Below, piece by piece: positions 1 through 9,179 of a DNA stretch of 57,500 bases; position 1 is the stretch's first letter, and the number at the start of each line of letters is the position of its first letter. The position numbers were made by a program, and so were the translations under genes. A model generated the notes under the pieces. The model was not told the DNA's origin. It worked only from the letters and a program-made list of their open reading frames with translations, and made no database searches. The DNA comes from Symbiodinium natans (Eukaryota > Sar > Dinophyceae > Suessiales > Symbiodiniaceae). The stretch is taken from NCBI GenBank assembly GCA_905221605.1, contig CAJNDS010002246.1:1267429-1324928 (forward strand). The letters run 5' to 3'.

Positions 1-124
1 TGGATAGCTGCCTGTGACACCTCTACATCCCCGGTGCTGTTGCGGATCCTTCGGAATGCTTCATGCAGTTGTTTGAGAAGAGGAAGACCGAACATTCTCG
101 CAGGCGCTCGACGAGACAATTCAA
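1..124 (-). CDS. partial exon, unknown protein
   Basis: On the minus strand this edge fragment is open throughout and reads like a basic helical protein (VELSRRAPARMFGLPLLKQL at its start). An AG acceptor (complement of 125-126) lies just before it, and telomeric repeat 132-200 lies upstream in minus-strand sense. The + strand is also open here, so the strand call rests on protein-like composition only. It runs off the window edge. Function unknown. Confidence 0.4.
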
Positions 125-131
125 CTTTGCG

Positions 132-200
132 AAACCCTAAACCCTAAACCCTAAACCCTGAACCCTGAACCCTAAACCCTAAACCCTAAACCCTAAACCC
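132..200. repeat. telomeric array (CCCTAAA)
   Basis: About ten heptamers in C-strand orientation, with two CCCTGAA variants. From 201 to 366 I see nothing but G-rich unique DNA. Confidence 0.95.
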
Positions 201-366
201 AATCTTCAAAAGTCCATATTCTGGTTTAGAGCGCTTCGGTTTGGCGGTCAGGGTTGGCTGGGGAAAGGGGAGCGGCGGGGGTGAGAGGGGGCGGCAGAAG
301 AACCATGGAGGTGTAGGGCCTTGTACGGGCTCAGTTTGATTTCAGGTCTGCCTCACTAGCTGAAGG

Positions 367-552
367 ATGTGTTGGGCTCATTGGGTTCTTGCTCCAATAA
401 GACCTGCGGGGTGGTGCGGCACTGGGCTCGGAAAACCCGGCGACCGTCCACCCTCAAAAGCCACTAAACCTCTAAACCCTCAATGGCATGAGGCCCTAAA
501 CGCCTGCGACCCAGTATGCACTCCGACTGCAAGCTTAGCATGGGTCAACTGA
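367..552 (+). CDS. possible exon/ORF, 61 codons
   Basis: Open frame from an ATG to a TGA with varied amino-acid content and no repeat-driven bias apart from a short telomeric patch near 460-482. No recognised domain. Could be chance at this length. Confidence 0.3.
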   Translation: MCWAHWVLAPIRPAGWCGTGLGKPGDRPPSKATKPLNPQWHEALNACDPVCTPTASLAWVN

Positions 553-616
553 GAGGGTTCTTTTGGGCCTGAGACTGAGCCAGAAGTCCAAGACTGTGAC
601 TATGTGGAATAAGGTA

Positions 617-854
617 TCCCTAAACCCTAAACCCTAAACCCTAAACCCTAAACCCTAAACCCTAAACCCTAAACCCTAAACCCTAAACCCTAAACCCTAA
701 ACCCTAAACCCTAAGCTGAAGACCGATTCAGGTTTAAGGTTTAGGGTTTAGGGTTTAGGGTTTAGGGTTTAGGGTTTAGGGTTTAGGGTTTAGGGTTTAG
801 GGTTTAGGGTTTAGGGTTTAGGGTTTAGGGTTTAGGGTTTAGGGTTTAGGGTTT
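617..854. repeat. inverted telomeric pair (head-to-head)
   Basis: About 14 CCCTAAA units (617-714), a 16-base spacer, then about 17 TTTAGGG units (731-854). The arms are near-perfect complements and could fold into a hairpin of about 95 bp per arm. It is the cleanest case of the C-then-G order seen all through the window. Positions 855-936, up to the next G-strand array (937-1003), are open in one frame but have no clear splice site. Confidence 0.95.
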
Positions 855-1068
855 GTTGGCGCAGGCTCTTCCGTCAAGAGCACAGCACCATGATGGCGCA
901 GGCATTTGGGGTTTACCAATCGGGTTTCGGGCCAACAGGGTTTAGGGTTTGGGGTTTAGGGTTTAGGGTTTAGGGTTTAGGGTTTAGGGTTTAGGGTTTA
1001 GGGCTTCATGAACTCGACACTTCCCATGGCTGTTGAGACAAGCTTGAATGGAACTGTGTGGCGCTGAG

Positions 1069-1145
1069 CCCTTCTCTTTGCACGCCCGGAACGCCGCACC
1101 CTTGTGGAATTCGTTCTTCGAGAGGCTGTGGCAGAAGCCCCACCC
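1069..1145 (+). CDS. candidate exon, unknown protein
   Basis: Open frame LLFARPERRTLVEFVLREAV with high third-position GC, after an AG at 1067-1068. The same frame continues upstream to an ATG at 1008 apart from one TGA at 1065-1067, so this may be two exons or a broken reading frame. Degenerate CCCTATAAA-type repeat follows (1150-1260). Confidence 0.4.
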
Positions 1146-1334
1146 CAAAGCCTGAATCCTCAAAAACCTATAAACCCTATTAGCCCCATTGACCCTATGA
1201 AACCCTATAAACCTTATCGGCCCTATAGACCCTACAACGCCTATAAACCCCCAAAACCCTGAGCTTCGAAGTGGAGGGCTTTTCAAAGCGAGGGTCCAAG
1301 CCCTACTGCATCCATCCGAACTGCCCACCGAGAA

Positions 1335-1432
1335 CTAGGTAGGCCCTTGGTGTATTTCATGTTCTCCCTTATTGCTGAAGAGAATATACGTAGGAATATC
1401 TTCGTACGGAGGGTGCTAAGGCCCATCCTAGG
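1335..1432 (+). mobile_element. introner-like element, family X
   Basis: Inverted ends CTAGGTAGGCCCTTGG and CTAAGGCCCATCCTAGG. The interior (CATGTTCTCCCTTATTG, then GAGGGTGCTAAGGCCCATCC) is shared with the intron at 50,414-50,579, where the element is spliced out of a gene. The flanks are open in a common frame (…TAHRE / KKVQRRLSQES…), consistent with an intron here too. Confidence 0.6.
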
Positions 1433-1603
1433 AAAAAAGAAGGTCCAGAGAAGGCTTAGTCAAGAGTCAAGGGCAATCCTTACCCCCCAAACCCTTCACC
1501 CTAGCTTTCCATATTTTCCAGCACCGGCGAGGGGAGGGGGTGCTCATATTTTTAGAGAGAGGAAGGTTGTTCGAGTAAGCCCTGCTGGGAGCCTGACACC
1601 CTA

Positions 1604-2030
1604 AGAACTAAGCCCTATGCCCTACACCCTACATTCTACAAGCCCTATGCCCGAAACCCTACCCACAAGCTGGGCCCAAGTAGGTGCGAGGGTGGAGATT
1701 TCAGAGGCTGTGGGCTGAGGGTGCAGATTTCGGAGAGCCGGACACGCTTGCTTAGGAAATATACCTGACTTCTGAAGGCCCCCCTGGGCCCCAGGGTTTT
1801 TGGGAGTTTGGGGCCGGGGGTTAGAGTTTCGGGTTTCGGGTCCCTAGTCCCACGCGTGAAACCCTAAACCCAGCCTAAACCTCAAACCCCGAAGCCCCTA
1901 CCAAACCCTAAGCCCTACTGTGCCCGAAGCCCCAATTTGCCCCAGACCCCAAACCCTCGTTATCCTAAATCTCATCAAACCCACACGCCCAACCCTAAAC
2001 CTGGGGTGGGGCTCTACCATCATTTGCAGG
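1604..2030. other. degenerate telomeric, no gene
   Basis: C-rich CCCTA(C/T)A(A) variants, then G-rich variants and short CCCTAAA runs. I see no convincing exon. Confidence 0.6.
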
Positions 2031-2051
2031 CCTCTACTATGACAGAAATGC

Positions 2052-2565
2052 TCGCCGGTAACGGGGCTTGTAACGGAAACTGTAACGGAAAGGAGCGGAG
2101 CTGTAACGGACTTGTCGCGAAGCTGTAACGGAGCCGTGTCGGAAGGCTGCAACGGAGCGCTACCGGCTGTAGCGATGCTGTAACGGAAGCTCTAACGGAG
2201 CCGTAGCAGAAGCAACAACTTGATAACGGACCTGTAACCCGAACTGTAACGGAGCTGTACAACTGAGCTGTAACGGGAGCTGTGGCGGAGCTGTAGGGGA
2301 GATGTAACGGAGCTGTAACGGAGCTGTGTAACTGAGCTGTAACGGAAGCTGTAACGGAGCTGTAGCGGAGGTGCATCGGAGCTGTGATGGAGCTGTAACG
2401 GAGCTGTAACGGAGGTGCAACGGAGCTGTAACGGAGGTGCATCAGAGCTGTAACGGAGCTGCAACGGAAGTGTAACGGAAGGTGTAACGGAGGTGCAACG
2501 GAGCTGTAACGAATCTCTATAGGAAGCTGTAACGGAGGTGCAACGAAGCTGTAACGGAGGGCCCA
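2052..2565. repeat. minisatellite, unit about CTGTAACGGAG
   Basis: About 45 imperfect copies of an 11-12 bp unit, with GTGCAACGGAG and GTGCATCGGAG variants. It gives long but low-complexity open frames on the minus strand (LRYSSVTAPLQ-like) that should not be taken as genes. Confidence 0.95.
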
Positions 2566-2770
2566 CGGTGGGTAGCGCAAATCCCATAGTACATGATGGT
2601 AGAGCCCACCCCCAACCCTAAACCCTTTGAACCCGAAACTCTTTGAAAACTTTGATCCCTAAAGCCCCAATGGCCCAGAGCATGGCCCCCATGGAGAGGT
2701 CAGCGAGACCTCGCTGGCCATCTTCGGGGCCCCACCTGCCTGGGGGCAAGGTGCCGGGGTTTTCCTGAGG

Positions 2771-2841
2771 AGGGTTCAGGGTTTAGGGTTTAGGGTTTAG
2801 GGTTTAGGGTTTAGGGTTTAGGGTTTAGGGTTTAGGGTTTA
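2771..2841. repeat. telomeric array (TTTAGGG)
   Basis: About ten G-strand units, followed by degenerate GGTTTAGG and a poly-G run (2873-2886). From 2842 to 3230 the sequence is G-rich decayed telomeric DNA without a clear exon. Confidence 0.9.
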
Positions 2842-3286
2842 AGCGGGTTTGGGGTGTTTGGTGGGGTTTAAGGGGGGGGGGGGGGAGGTTAGGGGTTTGG
2901 GGAGGCTTAGGGGGGTTTAGGGAGGTTCAGGGGGGCCTCGGGACCCTAGGCCTTTGCGGGGCGTTCAGGGGCTTTGCAGTTCAGGGGATTCGGAGCTTAG
3001 GGCTTCAGACTTCAGAGCTTCTACAGGTGTTGTCTGTTTGGGCTGTAGGGGATTAGGGGTTCAGGGCTTTAGGGTTTCGGAAGCTCCAGGAATCTTTCTC
3101 AAACACAAGCTTCCAAAGTCAAGCAGCCACGAGGGTACCCGACCCTAGACCCTACAATTTGTTACAAAGCTCCAACATCCCAAGCCCGAACACCCTTAAT
3201 TGTCCCAATGCCCCAAAACACTACACCCTGAACCTTAAACCCTAAACCCCAAACCCTAAACCCTAAACCCTAAACACTAAATCCAA

Positions 3287-3370
3287 ACCCGCAAGACGCC
3301 CCACGAGCTTCGAGAGGTGCTGAGCCTGCGGAATGGAAGGAGCCACTTGGGCTGCAAAAGTGGGGGCTGA
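3287..3370 (+). CDS. candidate exon (RKTPHELREVLSLRNGRSHL)
   Basis: GC-rich island between two CCCTAAA-type blocks (3231-3283 and 3381-3462). One frame is open for 27 codons to a TGA, with high third-position GC and helix-like composition. No homologue recognised. Confidence 0.5.
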   Translation, partial: TRKTPHELREVLSLRNGRSHLGCKSGG

Positions 3371-3464
3371 GGGATTCTAGGACCCTAAACCCCAAACCCT
3401 AAACCCGAAACCCAAACCCCTAACCCGAAACCCTAAACCCTATGCCCTAAACCCTAAACCCTGG

Positions 3465-3568
3465 CTAGGAAGGACCTTGCAGCCCTTTGTTTTTTAATGG
3501 TTTTCCTGTTGGTGGCCGAAGAGGATGTTAATCAGGAATTGTTCAGAGGGATTCCAGGTCCAACCTGG
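3465..3568 (+). mobile_element. introner-like element, family X
   Basis: Inverted ends CTAGGAAGGACCTTGCAGCCC and GGGATTCCAGGTCCAACCTGG. The interior GAAGAGGATGTTAATCAGG aligns with the copies at 1335 and 50,414. It lies between a CCCTAAA block and a TTTAGGG block (3583-3640). Confidence 0.55.
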
Positions 3569-3641
3569 TTACAAGAAGCGGTTTAGGGTTTGGGGTTTAG
3601 GGTTTAGGGTTTGGGGTTTAGGGTTGGGGGTTTAGGGGTGT

Positions 3642-3836
3642 TCCCAAAAAGTTGTAACTGCTTTGGGATCCACGGGTGCAGGGAAAGGGTTTGGGATTTC
3701 AAACGTGGTGTCGTTTAACGATTTAACGAGCATCCCGGAATGGACACGCAAAAGACTGCAAACACCGAGACATATATGGAACCCAACCAACCACTCAGCA
3801 CGGCAATCGTCGAAGACCCGCCCATGTAGGTTCTAG
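3642..3836 (+). CDS. candidate ORF with P-loop-like ALGSTGAGKG
   Basis: Open for 64 codons to a TAG. The start (VVTALGSTGAGKGFGISNVV) resembles a Walker A loop, but the position that should be Ser/Thr after GK is Gly, so NTPase function is not supported. It overlaps the next entry in another frame; at most one is likely real. Confidence 0.3.
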   Translation, partial: SQKVVTALGSTGAGKGFGISNVVSFNDLTSIPEWTRKRLQTPRHIWNPTNHSARQSSKTRPCRF

Positions 3837-3954
3837 AGCACATGACCAGGACAGTGCGGCTTGCGCGGTAGCAGAAAGACTATGTCTGTTGAGGAGCGCA
3901 TTCGGGCGTCTTGAGCCCAAAGCACGAAATCCTAACCTAAACCGCAAGAAGTAA
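3727..3954 (+). CDS. candidate exon, unknown protein
   Basis: Open for 75 codons to a TAA. The C-terminal part (DQDSAACAVAERLCLLRSAF) has good third-position GC. No domain recognised. Confidence 0.45.
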   Translation, partial: RASRNGHAKDCKHRDIYGTQPTTQHGNRRRPAHVGSRAHDQDSAACAVAERLCLLRSAFGRLEPKARNPNLNRKK

Positions 3955-4039
3955 GAATCGTACTAGTTGCAGTTGAAATCCCTGAAACATCCACATTTCC
4001 TAACATGCGCCTCTTCCCAGACCCCTTGGAGGATCGAGA

Positions 4040-4276
4040 GTGTATGTCCGCCCTTCGGGCTCCGAAAGTGTTCTTCGAATATCAAGCACCAGGCTGGCAA
4101 CTATTATGATGTCTAGGGTTTACAGTAAACTCCAGAAAGTTGGAACATGGCATAAGGATGATTCGAGCTGGGGCTCCCATTGGTATACCTTTTGGGGTAT
4201 GGGCATAAGGAGTTTCGAACTTTTTGGAGTGTACTGTAAGGTTCGATGTTTAGGCTCTACAAAGCTAACTTCCTAA
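4040..4276 (+). CDS. ORF, 78 codons, unknown protein
   Basis: Single open frame to TAA with mixed, non-repetitive composition (VRPSGSESVLRISSTRLATI at the start, GSHWYTFWGMGIRSFELFGV later). Longest non-repetitive ORF in the first 6 kb. Degenerate C-rich telomeric DNA follows (4277-4612). Confidence 0.5.
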   Translation: MYVRPSGSESVLRISSTRLATIMMSRVYSKLQKVGTWHKDDSSWGSHWYTFWGMGIRSFELFGVYCKVRCLGSTKLTS

Positions 4277-4440
4277 GCCCGGAGCCCTTAACCCTTACCT
4301 GAAACCTGTACCCGAACGTCCGAAACCGACATTAAACCCTGAGCCCTAAACCTCCATCTGAGCCCTTAATGAAACCTCCTCAAAACCTCGTCCTCCTCAA
4401 GCCCTAACGCCCGAGCCCTCAACCCTCACAGGGTCCAACC

Positions 4441-4612
4441 CCTAAACCCTATAACCCTAAAACCCTAAACCCTACACCCTAAAACCCTAAACCCTAAACC
4501 CTAAAACCCTAAAACCCAACCCAAAAACACTAAAACCCTAAAACCCTAAACCCTACCCCCTAAAACCCGAAACCCGCAACCCTAAACCCTAAACCCTAAA
4601 CCCTAAACCCTA
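4441..4612. repeat. telomeric array (CCCTAAA, some CCCTAAAA)
   Basis: C-strand block with 7- and 8-mer units, ending in a poly-C run and the exon island at 4628. Confidence 0.9.
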
Positions 4613-4627
4613 TACCCCCCCCCCCCT

Positions 4628-4736
4628 ATGAAGCCCACGAGTCTGAGGCTTCACTCCGAGCCGATCCATCCCTTCTGCAGCCACGCGGCCTCCTGCACAG
4701 GCACGAAGGGCGGGTTGGGATTTGATTTGAGGGGGG
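4628..4736 (+). CDS. candidate exon between C and G arrays
   Basis: Starts with ATG (MKPTSLRLHSEPIHPFCSHA…) and stays open into the next block, where a GT at 4737-4738 (G|GTTTAGGG) could be the donor. A typical CCCTAAA–exon–TTTAGGG island. Confidence 0.45.
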
Positions 4737-4857
4737 GTTTAGGGTTTAGGGTTCAGGGTTTAGGGTTTAAAGGTTAAGGGTTAAGGGTTAAGGGTTTAGG
4801 GTTTAGGGTTTAGGGTTTAGGGTTTAGGGTTTAGGGTTTAGGGTTTAGGGTTTAGGG
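4737..4857. repeat. telomeric array (TTTAGGG)
   Basis: G-strand block with some TTAAGGG variants. Confidence 0.95.
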
Positions 4858-5105
4858 TGCCCCTACTTCGACCCCAAGCGCTCAACAGCCCTTGAGCTCG
4901 AGACGCTGAAGACGTGAAAAGTCCTAAGCCTGAAGGCCCTCAAGCCCCTTAGCCCTAATCCAAGAAACCCCTACCCTTAAACCCCATAAACCCTGCAAGC
5001 CTTCAACCCTAAGCCCTAAAAAGCTCCCCCCCTCCACCCCCCAAATCCTAAACCTTAAACCCTAAACCCTAAACCCTAAACCCTAAACCCTATGATAAAA
5101 CCCGA

Positions 5106-5189
5106 AAGCTGCAACTGGCAGGCTGCCGCGGAGAGCTCTGGCTCTTCACCAGCGCCGGGCCGGCGCTGCTGAAGAAGGAGGCTTCTAGG
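5106..5189 (+). CDS. candidate exon, beta-propeller-like strand
   Basis: Reads KLQLAGCRGELWLFTSAGPA, then LLKKEAS. Very high third-position GC, CCCTAAA upstream (5050-5092), and GT donor from G|GTTTAGGG at 5190. The LAGxRGELWLFTS pattern resembles a WD40/propeller strand pair, but this is not proof. Confidence 0.55.
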
Positions 5190-5400
5190 GTTTAGGGTTT
5201 AGAGTTTAGGATTTGGGGTTTAGGGTTTAGGGTGTAAAGTTTAGGGTTTTATGGTTTTAGGGTTTGGGGGTTTAGGGTTGAGGGTTTAGGGTGTAAAGTT
5301 TAGGGTGTTTTGTTTTTAGGGTTTGGGGGTTTAGGGTTTAGGGCTTGGGGTTTGGGGTTCAGGGCTTCATGGGGTTTAGGGCTTTAGGGTTGCAGGCCTT
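5187..5400. repeat. degenerate telomeric array (TTTAGGG)
   Basis: G-strand block with many TTTGGGG and GTGTAAAG variants, continuing decayed to about 5560. Poly-T/poly-G at 5597-5632 follows. Confidence 0.85.
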
Positions 5401-5594
5401 TAGGATTCGAGGGCTTGCTAGGATTCGAGGGTTTAGGGAGTAAGGGTTTCGGGTTTCAGGGCTTCGGCGTTTTCGGGGTTGACTTGCAGCTCGTCTTGGT
5501 GGCGTACAACAGGAATGGGTTTAGGGGTTTGGGGGTGTTAGGGTCTAGGGCTTAGGGTTTAGGGCCAAAGTGCGAACTGAATGCATGTTTTCTT

Positions 5595-5631
<37 letters not shown>

Positions 5632-5988
5632 GCGACTGCAGGTTCCCCGAAACCCTAAACCCCAAACCCTCGAGGAATGGGTACTGGCCGGATTGGGCTT
5701 CAGGGGTTTAGGGCCAAAGCAGGGAGGCAGGAGGGTTTTGGTTCCCAGGCCCCTTGATGTATTCACCCAGCCTAAACCCTAAACCCTAAACCCTAAACCG
5801 TCGGGGGGAAGGGGGGGGAGGGATCTGGAAGTAGCCCAACCGCCCTGTACAACCATTCTTTGTGTCCCTATTCTTGTGTCCCTAGATCCCCACTCTCAGG
5901 ACGGCTTAAGGTGTAAGAATAGAATCATCATATAATATATGTACACACAAATAGGTAAGCCCCCTCTATTAGGTAGGTTGAGGGGTCC

Positions 5989-5989
5989 C

Positions 5990-6020
<31 letters not shown>

Positions 6021-6022
6021 GG
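5989..6022. repeat. poly-T/poly-G tract
   Basis: T11 followed by G22. The same T-then-G junction occurs at 5597-5632 and 8012-8041. 5800-5988 is AT-richer unique DNA without a gene. Confidence 0.95.
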
Positions 6023-6445
6023 CAGGGGGCGGTGGCTGATTTCTAGGCTGGGCCCTAGACCCGACACAAGCTTCCCTAAACGTTTCGGGAGTGCTGAGCT
6101 GCAGCCTAAGGCATGTAAACGCTCAGATGCCCACCCTCGCAAGACTCATGATGGACGAATCCGCAAGCCTAAGCCTTAATTTCACGAGGGTGCAGAGGAG
6201 TTCGATCACCTAACAGCTTACGTGGTTTTAGATGACGGCGTGTCCTGTGACTACGCTTCAGGTTCAAAGTGGAGGGAAGGGGGAGTATAGGGGGAGTGGG
6301 GGGGAGTGCGGGAGTGGCGGTAAGGCAGGGGGCGGCGAGGGTGGGGGGGGCGGGGGGACCACATGCCGAGTGAGCACGTCAGTGCTTGTACTCTTAACAA
6401 CCCACACCCGCCAGTATTTCTGAACCTGCACTCTTTTTCAATGGG

Positions 6446-6637
6446 TTGAGAATTAAGGTGCTTTTGGGCTTAGGTCCTACCAGTAGGAACACCCCAGGAA
6501 CTAAAGGAGTGTCAGATCATGTACAGCGAGGTCGCCGACAAACAATTATCAACCTATTCCGCCGCCTTCGTGTAATTCGATGCCAGGGTTGCAGCACACT
6601 TTCTGATCACATATGGCGCCGCGCCACTGCTTGTTGA
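6446..6637 (+). CDS. ORF, 63 codons, unknown protein
   Basis: Open to TGA with a basic, globular-looking composition (RRQTIINLFRRLRVIRCQGC near the centre). It sits in the longest telomere-free stretch of the first 10 kb. Confidence 0.5.
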   Translation: MRIKVLLGLGPTSRNTPGTKGVSDHVQRGRRQTIINLFRRLRVIRCQGCSTLSDHIWRRATAC

Positions 6638-6655
6638 ACTAGGTTTTCTTGAACG

Positions 6656-6817
6656 ATGGAAGTCATTGCTGTAGCAGACAGAACGTCCTGGCAGCCTATG
6701 CAGCGCAGACGACCCATGCAGAGCAACATGCGGACTCATTTCAGGTGCGTGGAACAGGGCTGCGCGGTGTCGAAAGGTTTTAGATCTCAGATGCAATCGC
6801 ATCTCCGGTTAACGTAG
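6656..6817 (+). CDS. candidate exon, C2H2 zinc-finger-like
   Basis: ATG-started, open for 53 codons. The last 28 residues (FRCVEQGCAVSKGFRSQMQS, then HLRLT) show C-x4-C, an aromatic, and a His at the spacing of a C2H2 finger; the second His would have to come from the next exon. The part before it (…SNMRTH) could be the end of a preceding finger. A GT at 6808-6809 could be the donor. Confidence 0.5.
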   Translation: MEVIAVADRTSWQPMQRRRPMQSNMRTHFRCVEQGCAVSKGFRSQMQSHLRLT

Positions 6818-6951
6818 GCACATCCTCAAGTTGCTACTCTGAATTCTAAACGTTGAACAACGTCTGAAACTGTAAGCTCGGCAGCCTACAAGTCTTATGA
6901 GTTCTCCCCAGCGTGCTGAGGGCAGCTGCGTTTAGAACGTAATTTACATAG

Positions 6952-7023
6952 AACCTCATTGAATCCGCGAGGCTTGCTGAAGACCACCGCGTGGTCAGCG
7001 TGAGTTCGTATCCAGCGGTGTGA
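6952..7023 (+). CDS. candidate short exon
   Basis: Reads NLIESARLAEDHRVVSVSSY, then PAV and stop. Composition is good, length is short. Function unknown. Confidence 0.35.
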   Translation, partial: NLIESARLAEDHRVVSVSSYPAV

Positions 7024-7110
7024 CACGCGCGAACTCAGCATGATGCTATGAACTCACACCGACGTCATAGCCTGTAGCCTTCCGAGGTCTACCCAAACTC
7101 TTGCAAATTG

Positions 7111-7237
7111 CAAGCCCCACGGGCTTCGGGTTTCTGATCACTTTTGTAGAAAAACTTCCAAGGCACAAGCCCCACGGGCTTAGGGTTTAGGATTTAGGGT
7201 TTAGGGTTTAGGGCTTTTTTGGGTCACTTTTGTAGAA
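7111..7237. repeat. tandem duplication, one copy with telomeric insert
   Basis: Copy 1 (7111-7151) and copy 2 (7166-7237) share CAAGCCCCACGGGCTT at the left and TCACTTTTGTAGAA at the right. Copy 1 has CGGGTTTCTGA between them; copy 2 has about five TTTAGGG-type units at the same point. Confidence 0.85.
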
Positions 7238-7252
7238 CTCGGCTTTTGGGCC

Positions 7253-7351
7253 GTCAGGTCACCCGCCAGGGCCGCCAGCTACGCGTGCAGCCGCGGGGGG
7301 CAAAGGCTTTCACCCAGCAGGCCAGGGCAGCGGAGCATTTCATGGGTTGAG
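7253..7351 (+). CDS. candidate exon
   Basis: Open frame (RSPARAASYACSRGGQRLSP…) directly followed by a TTTAGGG block (7352-7440). Ser/Arg-rich. No domain recognised. Confidence 0.4.
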
Positions 7352-7629
7352 GGTTTAGGGTTTAGGATTAGGGTTTAGGGTTTAGGGTTTAGGGTATTTA
7401 AGGATTAGGGTTAAGGGTTTCGGGTTTAGGGTTCAGGGATTACGGTTTCGTGTTTAGCGTGACGAGTAGGTGGCCTTGCACCGTTTAGGGTACCATGAAT
7501 CCCTTCAATCATACGCCCTTAACCCTACAGCAAATAAACCCGACACCCTAACCCGAAACCCCAAACCCTAAACCCCTAAACTTTAACTTGCCCCACTTCA
7601 GTCGGGAGGGCGGGTACTTTTGGGGAGAG

Positions 7630-7758
7630 GAGAGTTTTTCGGGCGTTTCTTTGGTTCTGTGGGAGGTCGCGGCCCTGTCTTGCATTGATGCGCCCGGCGG
7701 TCGTGTGAGGCGGTCTTTTTTCTGGGTGGGTTCAGTTTTTTTTGATGAGGGTTGTTAA
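7630..7758 (+). CDS. candidate terminal exon
   Basis: Open for 42 codons to TAA (SGVSLVLWEVAALSCIDAPG in the middle). Third-position GC is moderate. G/T-rich DNA without telomeric order follows to 8040. Confidence 0.4.
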   Translation, partial: ESFSGVSLVLWEVAALSCIDAPGGRVRRSFFWVGSVFFDEGC

Positions 7759-8179
7759 GTTGTTTCTTTTATTTGGTGGCGGGAGGGGGGTGGGGCTGTT
7801 GAATGAGTTGAGGGTTTGTAAGCAGAGTTTTAGGGTGTTTTTGGTTGTTTTGCTGGGTTTTGAAGGTTGTTTTAAGACCTTTTAGGGAGGTTTTTCAGGG
7901 CTTCTATAGGGCTGTTACTGTTACTGGGGCTTTAGGGTTTTTAGGGGCTTTAGGTGTTTCAGGTCCTAGCTTCGGGGCTTCGGGGTCTCAGGAGGTTATG
8001 GAGTTGCAAGGTTTTTTTTTTTTTTTTTGGGGGGGGGGGGGCGGGGTTCCGGGTTCAGGGTTTTGTGTACGTGTTGGGGTTTAGGGTCTAGGGGTTCAGG
8101 GTTTAGGGTATGGGGTTTCGGCGCAGAGCGTTTCAGGGTCGAGGTCTAGGGATCTCTCATTTCCACCCTCAGCCTCCCC

Positions 8180-8419
8180 GTGGGCCCGAGTACTGGGGAG
8201 GCAGTCAAGCCCCCCTACGCCCCCGACATCCCTGAACCCCGAAACCCCCAAACCCCTTCACCCCTAAAACCTGGAGACTCTTCCGGACCTCTTTCAGGCA
8301 ACTTCTCATCGCGTCCCTGTGGACCCTGGCCGTGCGGAGCTTACATACAATACTTGTGGTATCCTCGTTGCGTTTCTGGCTTTAAGGGTTTAGAAAGCTG
8401 GCGAGGTTTATGGGGTTGA
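8180..8419 (+). CDS. ORF, 79 codons, unknown protein
   Basis: Open to TGA across a short telomere-like patch (8240-8275). Pro-rich first half, then GPLSGNFSSRPCGPWPCGAY. Possibly two exons read through a small intron. Confidence 0.45.
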   Translation: MGPSTGEAVKPPYAPDIPEPRNPQTPSPLKPGDSSGPLSGNFSSRPCGPWPCGAYIQYLWYPRCVSGFKGLESWRGLWG

Positions 8420-8562
8420 CTTCGATGGTTAGAGGGTGGTAATTTAAGGGTTTAAGGTTTAGAGGTCCCTTTTTCAGGATGCCCAGTAGCGCGTTCCCTT
8501 GTTTTATGGTATCATGGCGGTTTACAAGCTCGAGATAATACCCTAAACTCCATCACGCCAAG

Positions 8563-8641
8563 AAATGCTCCCAACCTGGCGGTTGCCTGGGCTCGGGGAA
8601 TTCAAGCTTGATGCAGCTGAGGCCGTAAAAGTCGGATGTCG
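8563..8641 (+). CDS. candidate exon 1 of a pair
   Basis: MLPTWRLPGLGEFKLDAAEA, then VKVGC, ending in phase 2 at a GT donor (GTAGGGTTT). Good third-position GC. Pairs in frame with 8680-8764. Confidence 0.55.
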
Positions 8642-8679
8642 GTAGGGTTTCTTTGGCCTCCTTAAACCCTAAGCCCCAG
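8642..8679 (+). other. candidate 38-bp telomere-ended intron
   Basis: Begins GTAGGGTTTC and ends AAACCCTAAGCCCCAG, so a G-strand telomeric half-unit sits at the donor and C-strand units at the acceptor. Removal joins 8641 to 8680 in frame (VKVGC|RQELFILAAG). It is short for a spliceosomal intron. Confidence 0.4.
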
Positions 8680-8764
8680 CCAAGAACTCTTCATCCTTGC
8701 GGCTGGCGATATGTCTGGAAACCGACCGGCACCCCTTCTTTTTACCTGCTTCTACCTGCTTTGA
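8680..8764 (+). CDS. candidate exon 2 of a pair
   Basis: QELFILAAGDMSGNRPAPLL, then a short hydrophobic tail and TGA. An alternative frame from 8681 (LRLAICLETDRHPFF…) is also open to about 8918, so the frame is uncertain. Confidence 0.4.
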
Positions 8765-9179
8765 TGTCGTTGGTAAGGACTGCGCGCGTTGCCTGAAGTT
8801 TAGGCATAGCTGCTGTTTTCGCTTTTCTTGGTTTCTGACTGACTGGTTTGTTTTGGTTCACCCTTCCGGCTTTGTCTTGTTTATGTGCAAAAGCTCGATT
8901 GTTGTGCGTTGCCGATGACGATTTTTGCTGCATGCGTTGCTGACAGGATCGCGTAAGCCTTCTTTTCGGCGTTCCAGGGTCCAGGGCCCTGCCTTGATAA
9001 GTCTTATAAGCTGGGATTTGGGTTTAGACTGCAGGGTGCCCTTCTCGGATATTCATGGCATCTGCTGGAGAGGGGCCCTGGTATACTCATGACGATCCGT
9101 AGAGGGCGACGAGTAGACCTCGTGGTCGACGGCTTTCTGGCTAAGAAGCTTGAGGAGTTAGGGGTTTATATGCATGTGG

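Noticed and set aside
2020-2587. 131- and 186-codon minus ORFs
   Set aside because: Encoded by the 11-12 bp minisatellite.
3642-3836. P-loop ATPase
   Set aside because: GSTGAGKG lacks the Ser/Thr after GK and no Walker B or further motif follows.
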